From Lyophyllum atratum (Eukaryota > Basidiomycota > Agaricomycetes > Agaricales > Lyophyllaceae), in the NCBI GenBank assembly GCA_014905825.1, contig JACGCN010000026.1:372001-436000 (forward strand): a DNA stretch of 64,000 bases, read 5' to 3'. A program made the translations under genes and the position numbers. How positions within the stretch are numbered: position 1 is the stretch's first letter; each line of letters begins with the position of its first letter. The notes under the pieces were generated by a model, which did not search any database, had not been told where the DNA came from, and saw only the letters and a list, made by a program, of their open reading frames with translations. Below are positions 34,093-44,576 of the stretch, piece by piece.

Positions 34093-34250
34093 ACCAGCTC
34101 GACACACCTCAGACTCGGTGCTTCCAAAAGTTTTATTTGCGGCTTCACCAGTATGTCAAAGGCGATCTCAGGAACAAATTTACTAGGTCTCGCACCGTCT
34201 CGGGCCTTTCGAGTTACGGATAGCAGTCTGGATATGCGGAGTTGATGAAG
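34093..34250 (-). pseudogene. Dynamin middle-domain fragment, out of order
   Basis: The minus strand reads STPHIQTAIRNSKGP in one frame and, after a shift, FVPEIAFDILVKPQIKLLEA then PSLRCVELV, ending at a GT donor. In dynamins this block directly follows the FNDVF...LASID block seen at 33205-33383, yet here it lies 450-700 bp upstream of that block on the coding strand. So the two exons have swapped order, or they come from two different copies. Confidence 0.8.
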
Positions 34251-34379
34251 ATTTGTCATACTTGCACAAGCTCCGTACGGTCCCATCTAGTTCATTCTCA
34301 TATGTGGATTGACGTGTATGGTGTCCTTTAGACGATTCCCCGGACTACATGCACAGCCGAAAAGACTTTGGGGGTCCTT

Positions 34380-35040
34380 TGCGTCCGCCGCCCTGAATGA
34401 GAGGGTTCTGAGCCGCGAAGATCCGGAAAGAGGGATGTTTAACGAAAGAACGGCCAAGTAGGGTATATAAACAGTTGCTCGATGACCAAGGATTGCGTTG
34501 CTGCCCTCGAGAACAGCCTGGGGTGCAAAATTCGTCTCGTCAAAACGAACCCGACGACCTTCCCTAGAATGCCTTCGAGAACTCCGCGCCTTTATAAGCA
34601 TACAGCTCACTACAAGTCCGACATCATCAAAGACCTCTTTCATGATATCAGCAATGGCGTCCTGTCCGGTGAGCGGTGGACCTCGGCGGAGATAACGATG
34701 GGATAGGGCAACGCGGCGAATACCGTCGAAGATGCCCACAAAGCAGCTATTTGTTGATTTAGATAGGAAAAACTGGATGAAATAGGAAGAGACTTACATT
34801 CGGCGCTCCTGTAGCTATGTAACAAGGCTCGGATGTATCCTCCAATCTGCTCACATCTACCAGCTGATCGAGGGATGCACTATGCGACGAAGACACGTAG
34901 CGATCCGAAAGCGGATCCGTCATATAGAATTGTCGGGTGAGAGGAGGAACGACGTGAATGTTCGTATTTGAGTCATCAGACGAGGTCGCAGAGCAGACTG
35001 GGGGTGTCGAGCCCAAAGTAGCAGCCTCCGAATATCATTC
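34380..35040 (-). pseudogene. Unidentified exon remnants beside the Copia insertion
   Basis: Minus-strand exon about 35040-34798 reads STPPVCSATSSDDSN and SLDQLVDVSRLEDTSEPCYI, then a clean GTAAGT donor. A 50-bp intron and an exon from about 34747 follow (FVGIFDGIRRVALSHRYLRR, then GQDAIADIMKEVFDDVG and NFAPQAVLEGSNAILG). The splice and residue pattern look genuinely coding. FVGIFDG recalls PP2C phosphatases, but the rest does not fit, so I leave it unnamed. It lacks a credible start, with a TGA upstream in frame, and may be a fragment. Confidence 0.35.
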
Positions 35041-35116
35041 GAAGATGGCCTGAAATTCCGGTGTGCTAAGGCTGTACTTTGACCTGAAGTAAGCATTCCG
35101 TTATCAAGAAGGAAAG

Positions 35117-35412
35117 TGTTAGAGTTTGTAGGGGGTAGGCACGTTGTGTGGTAAACGAGTGATATTCCTGTACTCGACGTACAGTTTATATAGTTTTCTA
35201 TAAGTAAATTTTCTATGAAAATTGTAACTAAAATTGTAAGTGGTTGGTAAGTAAATGAAAACGAATGTATAGGAAAATTATCTCGATCCTCGGGATCGAG
35301 AAGACGGAACTCTAATTTTAGTAACATGATCGGTATGATTACCGAGCATGCGGGTCGGCAGTCCTCGGTGCGTCATACTTGAAGCGGCCTGTGCCAAGTC
35401 ACACTTCTAACA
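35117..35412 (-). repeat. 3' LTR of the Copia element
   Basis: 296 bp, apparently identical to the other LTR. It includes the inverted repeat TCTCGATCC-TC-GGGATCGAGA at about 35280-35300 and starts immediately outside the polyprotein stop. Confidence 0.95.
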
Positions 35413-38400
35413 CTCCCCCTGACGGGTGCGGCCCTTGTTGAGGTTGAGGATGTCGACCATGCGTTCGTGAATGACACGCGAAAGGGGTTTCGTGAATATG
35501 TCGGCGGGGTTGTCGGTGGTAGGGATATGTATAATCTCGATATCTTTGTCTTGAACACGTTCGCGTACGTAATGGTGGCGAATGTCGATGTGTTTAGCTC
35601 GGGAATGACCTTTGGTTGACTGAGCGAGGGATATGGCTGAAGTATTGTCGACATGTATGGTGGCAGGTAGGGTTTGTGGTAAATCTATCTCCAGAAGGAA
35701 ATTGTGGATCCAAAGAGCTTGTTGCGCCCCGCGAGTAAGGGCCATGTATTCAGCCTCTGTGGTAGAGAGCGCGACTGTGTTTTGTCGTTTTGAACTCCAG
35801 GAGACAGCTCCCCCTGCCATCATGAAAACATAACCACCGGTGGACCGTCGGGTGTCTAGATCTCCCCCGTAGTCCGCATCAACATATCCGGCAGGCTTGA
35901 GATTTCCTTCCCTCGTGTATGTTAGGGTGTAGTCGAGTGACCCTTTGATGTATCCGAGTACGTGTAAAAGGGCGTTCCAATGAGCTGGTCCTGGATTCGA
36001 CTGGAAACGTGCGAGGAGCCCGACGGAATAGGATAGGTCAGGGCGTGTTGCTACTTGAGCCCACATGACTGATCCGAGTACTTCACGGTAGGGTTTGTCT
36101 TTCATGAAATTTCTGTCGGTTTCTGTTTGTGGGGATGGTGATTCCACTAACTGGATTCCAGTCGGTAGCGGGGTGCGATGTGCGTTACAGTCCGCCATTC
36201 CGAAGCGTTCAAGGACCCGTTCGAGATATTTTCGTTGTGAGAGGGAAATGGCGCCTGTCTCGGGATTTCGGTCGACACGCATTCCGAGGACGAATTTCAG
36301 TTCCCCCATGTCTTTGGTCTCGTATTCGGCAGCTAATTCATCTTTTGCGCATTTTTCGCCTTCTGTTGTGGATGATGCGCCGATGGTATCGTCGGTGTAT
36401 GTGTTTGTGATAGTTCTTTCATTTTGAATCATCCTAGAGCGGACGCAGCTGTCCGCGCGTGACTGAATGTACCCGAGTTTGTTGTAGCAGGCGTTTAGGG
36501 TGTGCCACCAGTCATAGCCGCCCTGCATCATGCCGTATAGGGTTTTAAGGAGAAGGCACACCTTCCCCTCCCCCCCTTGAAGCCCTGGCGGTGTGCGCAT
36601 GTATACAACATGTTTATTGACGCTGTTCAGGTAGGCGGACACGAAGTCGATCTGCCACAGACGTAGTCCCAATTTTGCGGCGACCGCGACGGTAATCCGG
36701 ATAGATTCGAGGCGCACGACAGCCGCGTAGGTCTCGTCGTAGTCTTCGCCGTGGATCTGCGTGTAGCCCTTGGCCACAAGTCGCGCTTTCCGCTTTATAA
36801 TGTTCCCATCGGCGTCGTATTTGTTCGCATATACCCACATACAGCCTATAATCTTCTTCCCTGCAGGTACGTCGGATTCATCAACCAGCCGAAATACTTC
36901 GCGTGCTCTCAAAATCGCGAGTTCAGCCTCCATAGGCGGGACCCAAAGGTCCGGTCGCTGCATGGCCTCCCCATAGTGTTTGGGGACGTGTGTATCGGAC
37001 GACGTTTTGGCATCAATGGATGTAAGATATGCGTGGGCGCCGTTGGCGAGAAGCGCGCTGGGACGCCTAGTGTCAGACGCCCAGTCCTCCCCAGCCGCTC
37101 TTGCGCTTTCCTCAATGGCAAGGGTTTCACGCGCCGCTACAATAGCAGAGGACGGGGTCGGGTTCATCAGGCGCACAGAGCGACGAGGTGGCGGGGGCGG
37201 GGCGGGTGGCGTCCCGCCATCTGTGCCAGGATTAGGTCCAGGAACCGGGGCGGGATTCGGGGCGGAATCAGATTGGGGTTCAGGCACCACGTGGAGTGGT
37301 CCATCAGTGTCCCGGATCCGCGGTGCAACGGGTTGTTTTGCATGAATGATGGCGGGTGTGGAAGGGTTTATCGCGGGTTCGTCGGATGCCAGTAGGTCGT
37401 CGTCCTCATAGATAGTGAGTGTTCTGTGGCCAATTCCCTCCTCGAATATTACATCTCGGCTTGTTATTATTGCCCGAGTCTGTCGATCATATAGTTTGTA
37501 TCCGTTCTCTGAATAGCCGATCATGACGTATTTGATGGATCGGGGATCCAGTTTGGAAGTTACCAGTTCTTCGGGGATCTTGGCGAATGCGTCACATCCG
37601 AATGGTCGTAGATGTGCGACACTTTTGCGTTTCCCTGTCCACTTTTCTTCAGGGATAATGCCAGGGTGTCGGGATGATGGGAGTCGGTTCCGTAGGTAGA
37701 TGGTGGTTGCGGCGGCTTCTGCCCATAGAAATTTTGGTAGCCCGCTGTCTGCAAGCATGCATCGTACCCCTTCGATCACGGTTCGGATGCATCTTTCAAC
37801 AAGTCCATTTTGGCCATGTGCGTAAGGTGTGCTGAATTCTAGAAGGATCCCGTGTGTTTGGCAATAGTCTCGCCATAATTCATTAAACCATTCCCTTCCA
37901 GCGTCTATTCTTACGCACGTCAGCTTCTTTCCGGTCTGTCGTTCCGATTCGCGATGGTAGATCTCAAACGCCGTAAGTGTCGTCCGCGCGTCTTTTCTTG
38001 CGAGCCAGAAACCCTTCAGGCGGATAGTTCCCCCATCGCAGCAGAGCATCATGTACAGGGCACCACCCAGGGAAGCCACGCTTGCCGGCCCCCACAGGTC
38101 GATATGAACCTTTATGTTCGCGTCAGCCTCGGGGGTTGCAGTACCGTCATAGGGCCTAGCGGTATGCTTGCCGTATATGCAATCTTCGCAAATTCCTTTA
38201 ACCTCCGCGTCTCCTTTAACGTTTAGGCCGTCCACGAGGTCTTTCTTGGCGAGCTCCCGGATTCCCGTTACGCCTGCGTGCCCAAACCTTCGATGCCAAA
38301 CTTCCAGGGGTGCCGGAACGTCGAGGGATTTCGCAACGTTCGCAAAGATGATGTTTTTGTTCTTGGCGGCGGCGGTGATTAAGTTGGACGTGGATGGTGG

Positions 38401-39864
38401 TTGCGGAGGGGCAGCGCTACTGGTCTCGAGGAGATATAACCCGCTGGATCCTGTTCCTATCATGAACAGGCGGCCGTCGGGGGCTATGAATGCTGCCTGT
38501 CCTCCGGAGAAGTGGACAGAGAACCCGGCTTTGTCGAATTGGGCGATGGAGATGAGGTTAGCGGAGAGATCGGGGGTATGAAGGGCTTTCCTGAACACCA
38601 GTTCGGTTTCCTTCCCGTTAACTGTGACAAGTTTCCTGACTGTCCCTTCCCCAAGGATGCTAAATGATCCCCCTTGGTTCGCCGGTTGCCCCGATCGGGG
38701 TGGATCGAATTCTTCATAGTCGGTAAAGTCTGCTCGCTCGACGAAGCAGTGGTCGCTTGCTCCGGAGTCGGCGTAGGTGAGATAGCGTTTTGAAGCCACC
38801 ATAAGTTTTGTTCTATTCATGTCGGTGAAGTAGGTTTCGACTGCGTCTTCATGTCCCTCGACTACCGCGGACGGAATGAACTGTGGTTCAGTTGGCGGGA
38901 GATTAAAGGCAGGGAGTGTTAGGTCGTCGGTGCTGGCCATCAGGGCGTAGGTGACGCGGGAGGAGTTGTTAGTGGCGTTTCCGTTTGATGGTGTGGCGTC
39001 TGCGACATTCGCTGTTGCTGCCGGCTTCTTCGCCTCTGGTGTATTCCCCGCCTGGGTACGTCCCTTGTTACGAAAGTGTGCGGGGAACTGACCCTCCTTT
39101 CCACCTCCAGGCCAGTAACAATTGTCTATGGTGTGGCCGGTTCGACCGCAGTTGGTGTTAACGCATTTGAGGTTGGATTGGTTTGATTTATTGGGTGTTT
39201 TAACCTGGAGAGCGGTCGTGGATGGTCCTGTCTGTGGGTTTTGCTCTTTAATTCGCTCCCAGTGTAGGGTTAACGTAGCTATTGCTTCAGCCGATGTTTT
39301 AGCGGAGTATAGGATGGATACGATGATATTCCAGTCCTTCGGCAGTGATCCCAATACTATTGCCTGGAAACCTTTATCATCTATCTTTGCTCCTTTGTCG
39401 ACCGCTGTCATCCATCTGGTGCGAAGGAGGGTGATGTGTTCGACGAAGTCCCCGTTGTCCGGGAGTTTTGTGTTACGAAGTGTGCGTTCGGCAAGGGCGG
39501 CGGCATTCTCATCAGTCTGACCATATGTAGTGGTAAGTGATTTCCATGCGTCTGCGCCCGTACCGTCCATTTTAATACCGTACCCCATGGGATTTTTGCT
39601 GTTGTAGGTAATGAGGGCAAGGACCCATGCGTCCCTCTTGTTCCATTCGTTGACGGATGGGGAGGTCGACTCCCATTCGGTTGCTTCAGGCGGCAGTGCG
39701 CCGGCTGGGAGTGGAGTGGGTTGCGGGATTTTCCCTTCAAGGTATCCGAGTGCGCCACGAAGTTTTGTAGTGACGAGGATACGTGCCTTAAAGCCCACAA
39801 AGTTCGTTCCGTCAAATTTGTGCTCGTCTGACCAGATAGGGGGGTTGTTGCTATCTTTAGACAT
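35407..39864 (-). CDS. Copia gag-pol polyprotein, intact
   Basis: One open frame of 1485 aa from the ATG at 39864. In order it shows a gag region, a zinc-knuckle variant (CVNTNCGRTGHTIDNC, CX4CX4HX4C rather than CX2C) and protease (YADSGASDHCF). Integrase has its HHCC part (WHRRFGHAG ... CEDCIYGK) and catalytic acids in VHIDLWGP, DAGREWFN and NGLVERCIRT. Reverse transcriptase has RLVAKGYTQIHGEDYDE and the active site TYTDD instead of the more common YVDD. RNase H has YVDADYGGD and ALSTTEAEYMAL. The product makes virus-like particles in the cytosol, copies the RNA and inserts cDNA. The stop lies just inside the LTR. No break is seen. Confidence 0.96.
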   Translation of the reverse strand: MSKDSNNPPIWSDEHKFDGTNFVGFKARILVTTKLRGALGYLEGKIPQPTPLPAGALPPEATEWESTSPSVNEWNKRDAWVLALITYNSKNPMGYGIKMDGTGADAWKSLTTTYGQTDENAAALAERTLRNTKLPDNGDFVEHITLLRTRWMTAVDKGAKIDDKGFQAIVLGSLPKDWNIIVSILYSAKTSAEAIATLTLHWERIKEQNPQTGPSTTALQVKTPNKSNQSNLKCVNTNCGRTGHTIDNCYWPGGGKEGQFPAHFRNKGRTQAGNTPEAKKPAATANVADATPSNGNATNNSSRVTYALMASTDDLTLPAFNLPPTEPQFIPSAVVEGHEDAVETYFTDMNRTKLMVASKRYLTYADSGASDHCFVERADFTDYEEFDPPRSGQPANQGGSFSILGEGTVRKLVTVNGKETELVFRKALHTPDLSANLISIAQFDKAGFSVHFSGGQAAFIAPDGRLFMIGTGSSGLYLLETSSAAPPQPPSTSNLITAAAKNKNIIFANVAKSLDVPAPLEVWHRRFGHAGVTGIRELAKKDLVDGLNVKGDAEVKGICEDCIYGKHTARPYDGTATPEADANIKVHIDLWGPASVASLGGALYMMLCCDGGTIRLKGFWLARKDARTTLTAFEIYHRESERQTGKKLTCVRIDAGREWFNELWRDYCQTHGILLEFSTPYAHGQNGLVERCIRTVIEGVRCMLADSGLPKFLWAEAAATTIYLRNRLPSSRHPGIIPEEKWTGKRKSVAHLRPFGCDAFAKIPEELVTSKLDPRSIKYVMIGYSENGYKLYDRQTRAIITSRDVIFEEGIGHRTLTIYEDDDLLASDEPAINPSTPAIIHAKQPVAPRIRDTDGPLHVVPEPQSDSAPNPAPVPGPNPGTDGGTPPAPPPPPRRSVRLMNPTPSSAIVAARETLAIEESARAAGEDWASDTRRPSALLANGAHAYLTSIDAKTSSDTHVPKHYGEAMQRPDLWVPPMEAELAILRAREVFRLVDESDVPAGKKIIGCMWVYANKYDADGNIIKRKARLVAKGYTQIHGEDYDETYAAVVRLESIRITVAVAAKLGLRLWQIDFVSAYLNSVNKHVVYMRTPPGLQGGEGKVCLLLKTLYGMMQGGYDWWHTLNACYNKLGYIQSRADSCVRSRMIQNERTITNTYTDDTIGASSTTEGEKCAKDELAAEYETKDMGELKFVLGMRVDRNPETGAISLSQRKYLERVLERFGMADCNAHRTPLPTGIQLVESPSPQTETDRNFMKDKPYREVLGSVMWAQVATRPDLSYSVGLLARFQSNPGPAHWNALLHVLGYIKGSLDYTLTYTREGNLKPAGYVDADYGGDLDTRRSTGGYVFMMAGGAVSWSSKRQNTVALSTTEAEYMALTRGAQQALWIHNFLLEIDLPQTLPATIHVDNTSAISLAQSTKGHSRAKHIDIRHHYVRERVQDKDIEIIHIPTTDNPADIFTKPLSRVIHERMVDILNLNKGRTRQGEC

Positions 39865-39986
39865 GTTGTATTTCGTGTCGAGTCGAGGTTGGTGTGGTGT
39901 TTAATGTGTCTTTGGTGTAAGTTAAATGTGTGGTCGTTGTGTATGTGCCTTGTAAGTGCTTTAGCGCAAGCGGGGGCCCGATAACC

Positions 39987-40282
39987 TGTTAGAGTTTGTA
40001 GGGGGTAGGCACGTTGTGTGGTAAACGAGTGATATTCCTGTACTCGACGTACAGTTTATATAGTTTTCTATAAGTAAATTTTCTATGAAAATTGTAACTA
40101 AAATTGTAAGTGGTTGGTAAGTAAATGAAAACGAATGTATAGGAAAATTATCTCGATCCTCGGGATCGAGAAGACGGAACTCTAATTTTAGTAACATGAT
40201 CGGTATGATTACCGAGCATGCGGGTCGGCAGTCCTCGGTGCGTCATACTTGAAGCGGCCTGTGCCAAGTCACACTTCTAACA
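39987..40282 (-). repeat. 5' LTR of the Copia element
   Basis: 296 bp, the upstream copy for the minus-strand element. It should carry its promoter. It is followed inward by the presumed primer-binding site and outward by the GAAAG duplication. Confidence 0.95.
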
Positions 40283-40479
40283 GAAAGAAGTCACACCTTC
40301 TGCTTTTCCCGCATAAACTTCTCAAATATGGGGAGATCGAAAGAGTCACCTCCACGGGCGCGTAGCTTTTGATGTAAGTAGGCAGGGCGGCTGTTGAAAA
40401 GTTTGACAGACCGCTGGAAGTCATCGAAGTCGAGGTGGTTATGCTGCTGCGTGTCCGCTTGCTGTCCATCGGTCTTCAT
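40283..40479 (-). pseudogene. 5' exon of a small gene split by the Copia insertion
   Basis: From an ATG at 40479 the minus strand encodes MKTDGQQADTQQHNHLDFDD and continues to FEKFMREKQKV, about 62 codons, ending at GTGTGA or GTGACT next to the insertion point. Removing the element and one GAAAG leaves an intron-sized gap ending in TACTTCAG near 35084, followed by SKYSLSTPEFQAIFE and a stop. The original gene may therefore have had only about 80 codons with the retrotransposon now inside its intron. I do not recognise the family. Its upstream region carries the shared TGGGACATCCCA module. Confidence 0.45.
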
Positions 40480-40489
40480 GTTCCTGCGC

Positions 40490-40680
40490 GAGCCAAAACT
40501 CAACAAGTGACGCTTCTGGATGAAATCAAGGTGCGAGGATGATAGTGCTTTGCAACTGTTGCGTATGGGATGTCCCAACAGGCAACTCGTTGTGAAAATG
40601 ATAGCGCTGTGAAAGGTTGGGTGTGGGATGTCCCAAAACCACAACAAGTAGTAACGGCTCGGAATGAAATGAGCGTTGAA
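40490..40680 (-). promoter_or_regulatory. Shared upstream module, copy A
   Basis: In the direction of the gene at 40479 this holds two TGGGACATCCCA near-palindromes (plus-strand 40567-40577 and 40625-40635), with TTTCACAGCGCTATCAT between them. About 190 bp align with copy B at 47360-47555, including GGATGATA, GCTGTGAAAGGTTG and CGGAATGAAA words at the same spacing. It lies right against the start codon, so a promoter or 5' UTR role is inferred. It could instead be a dispersed repeat. Confidence 0.55.
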
Positions 40681-40699
40681 GACTGCCGGGAAGGGTACC

Positions 40700-41742
40700 C
40701 AAGCCACCCTAGAGATTAGGTATCGTTCGCCTCGTTCGCGAAAGAGGCGAAGGTCTCAGCCTGGGCCTAGTAGTGGGCGACTCCGACGAGGTCCGCCGTA
40801 GACAAGACTCGGACTCCTCAGGCTGGCACTGCCAGGTGCCGCAGACTGGGGGATCCGAAGTGAGCAGTTGGGACGCGGGCTAAGCCCGGGCCCCCATCAA
40901 CGTTAACGTTCACGTGCACTGCCACCACCATAAAGTTAGTTACATAAAATTAAATTAAGTAAGAAGTCCGTCCGAGGTTGTGATGTTCCGAGTCGGATGC
41001 AAGTCCGAGTCGCCCGCAACTTGAACTTGAAGTTACTAGTAGTAGGCTTTTATCCGAGAGTCAGTGCGCAAGATATGACATCCCTGCATTCGTTCTCTTC
41101 AAGGCCACAAGAATACTTTCTAGGGGCAAGCACAATGAAAATCAGTTCATAGTGAAAGACTCTAGTACTATCCACACCAGTCTGGACTCGGACCTTCATC
41201 CAGCGGAGGGTCATCTGCGTATGTATACCTCAGGCTCCGAGTCTGCTCGCTCTCAACATATACATTTTCTCCAAACATCTCCCATTTCTAAGTACGCCAC
41301 GGCGTTTTTGTGAGACAAAAAATCCGAAGTCATTTTTTGCTTGGGTGAGGTAACCTCAGTAACCTCAGCTGTAGTTGGTTTGAAATTCTTCGCCCAAAGG
41401 GCCTATGTCGCGGTAGGAGTTCCTTGTTGCGGACTTACCGTTTTCAGGTGGAGCAGCCATAATTGTGACCTGTATGCTGCCGCTGCAGACCTTAACCAAG
41501 CCGCAGTGACCACACAGCGTTCAACTTGAACTCAGCACTGAACCGTATTAGTGACTCTCGAAAAATTATTTGTATACGCGTGGTATGTACAGAAGAGGGC
41601 TGAATGAATCCAGGTTTGGAAGCCATGTCACGGTCTTCCTCCAAAAATTATAGTACCGAATGGAAGTCTCGGGGATAAGATATTCAAGCAATTTGCCTTG
41701 AACGGACACTCAGCACCACTTAAAATTGCACAAAGATGCGGC
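40700..41742. other. Intergenic, repeat-rich
   Basis: No gene is seen. GACTCGGA/TCCGAGTC words recur (about 40805, 40973, 41000, 41182, 41238), and a short duplication GGTAACCTCAGTAACCTCAG lies near 41348. One short frame at 41341-41529 is not convincing. Confidence 0.4.
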
Positions 41743-42889
41743 TCACCCATTCCACCAGTCAAGAAGGTCGCGAATTTCTTCCGCATGCTCGAAAATAAAG
41801 AAAAAATTCAGAATTGAGCGATAGAATGCTTCTGATGCAGCCAACGTGTCGGATCGGAAAAATACTGCAGAGGAGGAAAGCGCATGGCGAACCTGAAAGA
41901 AATGAGATACATAATGAACAATCGAGTGAATGGAGTCACTGCGGCCTACCTGAGTCGCCGTATAGGCGATTGATGCCGGCGTAACTAGGTGAGTCACCGC
42001 ACGACTTGTCGCTGGCTTCCCCATAGCGGTGCCCGGCGTGCACATGAAGATACGTTTGTAGGCCTGACCGAGGTTGAAAAGTATCTGGTGAGGAAGAAAA
42101 AACGATTGGGATTGAAGACGAAGATACCGTGACCAGAAGGTAGCTGCGAAATAGACCATTCCAAGGGTGGCCTGAAACATAGAGATAATCTTGGTAGATG
42201 AAAATTGGCCAGTGTTCTGCTGGATTGGGCCGCAGCTCGCCAGCGCGGAGGGCTTCTCGAGTGCTAGTGCGCGCTGTTGTTAGACTCGAATCGGACGGCG
42301 GTAATGGTTTGACCATACTGATTGTCTGACCAGTCTAAGTGAGCGGGGCACAACAAAGACCCTGTGACTGCGTGGTGGAATCCGCGGTTGGTCTTGACAT
42401 CGCAGTGAAGATATGGAACGAGAATAACCCCTGGTGGGGTCAACCACTTGAGAACATCGCCTTTGAGAACCCTTGCATCATCCATTGTCACGAAGCGAGA
42501 GCCTTTCTGCAACTGATCATATCATAGGAACGATTTGAGCGTGCAATCTGTTCAAGACATGGCTCAGACATACCAAGTGTGCAATTTCAAGAATATCTTG
42601 ACTCGACGCATTGGATAACTTTTCTTCTAGGATAGGCGCCATGCGCAGCAAGCGCTGATAAATGTTGAGCTCGCACAACTCCCTGTAGGCAATCAGATAT
42701 GATGATCAGCTGAGACGGAATCAAGATCTCATGCGAACCCTACTTTTGGGAGAGATCCGTAAGCCTCTCGGGCTCTGTGGCAAGGGCGGCTGTAACGACC
42801 ATGCCGCTGACGAGTAGTGTATGAAAGTCACAGAAAGCATCGACAGTACGGCCAAAATTTTGGCCAAGTTCGGCGAGAGGGTCGCTCAT
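41743..42889 (-). CDS. DUF6698-like protein, paralog 1
   Basis: Minus-strand exons read in order: FGRTVDAFCDFHTLLVSG, ELCELNIYQRLLRMAP, LLKMLTPPGV-type block (VLKWLTPPGVILVPYL), AVTGSLLCPAHLDWSD, EHWPIFIYQDYLY, LGQAYKRIFMCTP, TPASIAYTATQ, and a last exon with LSSSAVFFRSD to LLDWWNG. This order and the HWPIF / TPASIAYVATQ / LLxWWN signatures match a family common in Agaricomycetes and, as I recall it, annotated DUF6698. Function is unknown. The ATG at 42889 (MSDPLAELGQNFG) is used as start, but an upstream exon is possible. The extreme C-terminus after WWN may extend through another small intron. All internal splices are GT-AG. A second copy lies at 48434-49562. Confidence 0.72.
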
Positions 42890-44576
42890 GCAGCTGCAAC
42901 TCTGGTTAGTGGCCGCGGGCGTACTAGAATTGCAAGGACTGACATTTTCCTGAACTTTTGGCTGGGGGAGGATGGAAGCTCTGCGGGTAAGTTTGGACGC
43001 GTAAAGAAAACAGACGGTTGGCGCTTCAGTGTTGTGGAATTGGGTTGCAGTGGCATCGCAGAAGTTCTTGGTCTCGTCACTGTGCTAGTGGTTGAGGCTT
43101 GAACTTGAAAGCGCCTGGCAGTGGCTTTGATGATACGAGTCCGAGTCTGAGCTCATGTCCCATTGCCGCTTGCGTATTTATGCCAGTCCTGCCAGTGCAA
43201 TCCCTGGTAGCCAATGGAATGCCAGGGGCTTGAATACGGCAATTCTTGCAGTAAAGGTGCCTTCGGCTACCAGTCATGCAGTGCCAGCAACCTACTAGAA
43301 GTAGATTTGTCACGTATCCGTTTCAGAGAGACGTTTGATATCGCGTAATTGACTCAGTCAGCCCATTCACTGCGGCCGTCACCCCACCACCAGTAGCCGC
43401 GTATCTAAAACATAGCTCAGGGATATCTCAAGTCCTGCCTTCCCTGAACTTGACACTGCTTGAAAAAGAAAGTTGCGAGACCAAAGCAGACTCAAGGGTG
43501 CATATTCTTCAAGCAACGGCCCTGTTCAAAAATTAGTTCGGCATAGTATATATCAATCAAATCGGCACCCTGTCTCGTTGGATGTGCCTAGGGGCAGAGA
43601 AGTTCCCTTTTCTGTAATGGGAGTTGCCTTTTCTGTGATACGTATCTGAAACGGTTTGCACTGTGATGGTAGTGTACCCAGATTCTTCCAGGAATGACTG
43701 ATACAAGCCGCATGGCATACTGAATATAATGTTTAAAGCCCTTATCTAGAACGAGGTGGGCGCATTTGTGCGCCTAGCCGTTCTGACTCAGCCCAGGATC
43801 GTCTTGTAATTTTTGGACCCATCCGTATTGTCAGCCTAAGGGCAATAGTAGGATGGTAGTAGAGTCTGACCAAATGCCTGACTTATGTTTCTGAGTTGAC
43901 GTTGAGGCCTCTATCTAAGTTCCGCCACTGCTGCAGTATTGACATGATGTTCTGCTATCACTGTCCGTCTGCCCAAGGTCAACTCCTGCTAGTCGTTGGG
44001 GTCCATCGCCCGGGGGGCCGGATATGAGAAATGGGACGGCTCGTTGAATGGGGTCAAAAATGCCATCTCCGAGCAGCGCTTTCAATTCGATTTGGAGGGC
44101 GCTTGGCGCCGAATCTGTCTGACCCTTCGAGTAGCATGGTTCCTGCTGATAAGTCTCCGATTTCAGGTAAAAACAGCTGCCACGGTGCGCAGTTACTACA
44201 TGAAGGTCGGAGTCCGCACTGCGCATCCAGGCATAGATCCAGGTCTGATTCTAAGCCATAGAGGCGGTTGAACAATAGGCTGACCCCAACGGCGGAAAAA
44301 AACGCAACTTGAAGGCGGCCAACAAGAGCAATTAACGGTAGATCAGTCGAGGCAACGCGAACTCAACCATGGCAGTGGCCCGAAAGCTCAGTAAACTTTA
44401 GTGAGGCAATGTGATCGCACTCGGTAGTACTACACGTTCAAGTTCAACGACGACAGCGGCAAAACTTCCCTTGTCTTCTGCCACATGTGCAGAGTGCTTT
44501 GGGAGTTGACTACAAAACAGTATATTTACAGGCGTGATGGGTACAGCTTCGTGCGAGTGATGTGAATTAGTCCAGT
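42890..44576. other. 1.7-kb gap, no confident gene
   Basis: Short frames occur on both strands (for example 43996-44271 plus) without recognisable motifs. Possible 5' exons of the DUF6698-like gene may lie in the first 200 bp. Confidence 0.4.

Larger units (their letters stand above)
35117..40282 (-). mobile_element. Complete Ty1/Copia LTR retrotransposon
   Basis: Two 296-bp LTRs (35117-35412 and 39987-40282) bracket one polyprotein on the minus strand. Both start TGTTAG and end CTAACA on the plus strand, and I find no difference between them by eye. The 5-bp duplication GAAAG flanks the element (35112-35116 and 40283-40287). Beside the 3' LTR is a purine tract (CAGGGGGAG on the coding strand), and next to the 5' LTR is GGTTATCGGGCCC, the place of the primer-binding site. 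Equal LTRs and an intact frame mean a very recent insertion that may still be able to move. Confidence 0.96.

Noticed and set aside
34640..34760. PP2C phosphatase from the FVGIFDG motif
   Set aside because: PP2C needs HGG directly after FDG; here the sequence is IRRVALSHR, and no other PP2C motif follows.
36370..36430. TYTDD in reverse transcriptase as an inactivating change
   Set aside because: Thr in place of Val before DD leaves both catalytic acids, and I recall TDD variants in other basidiomycete Copia elements.
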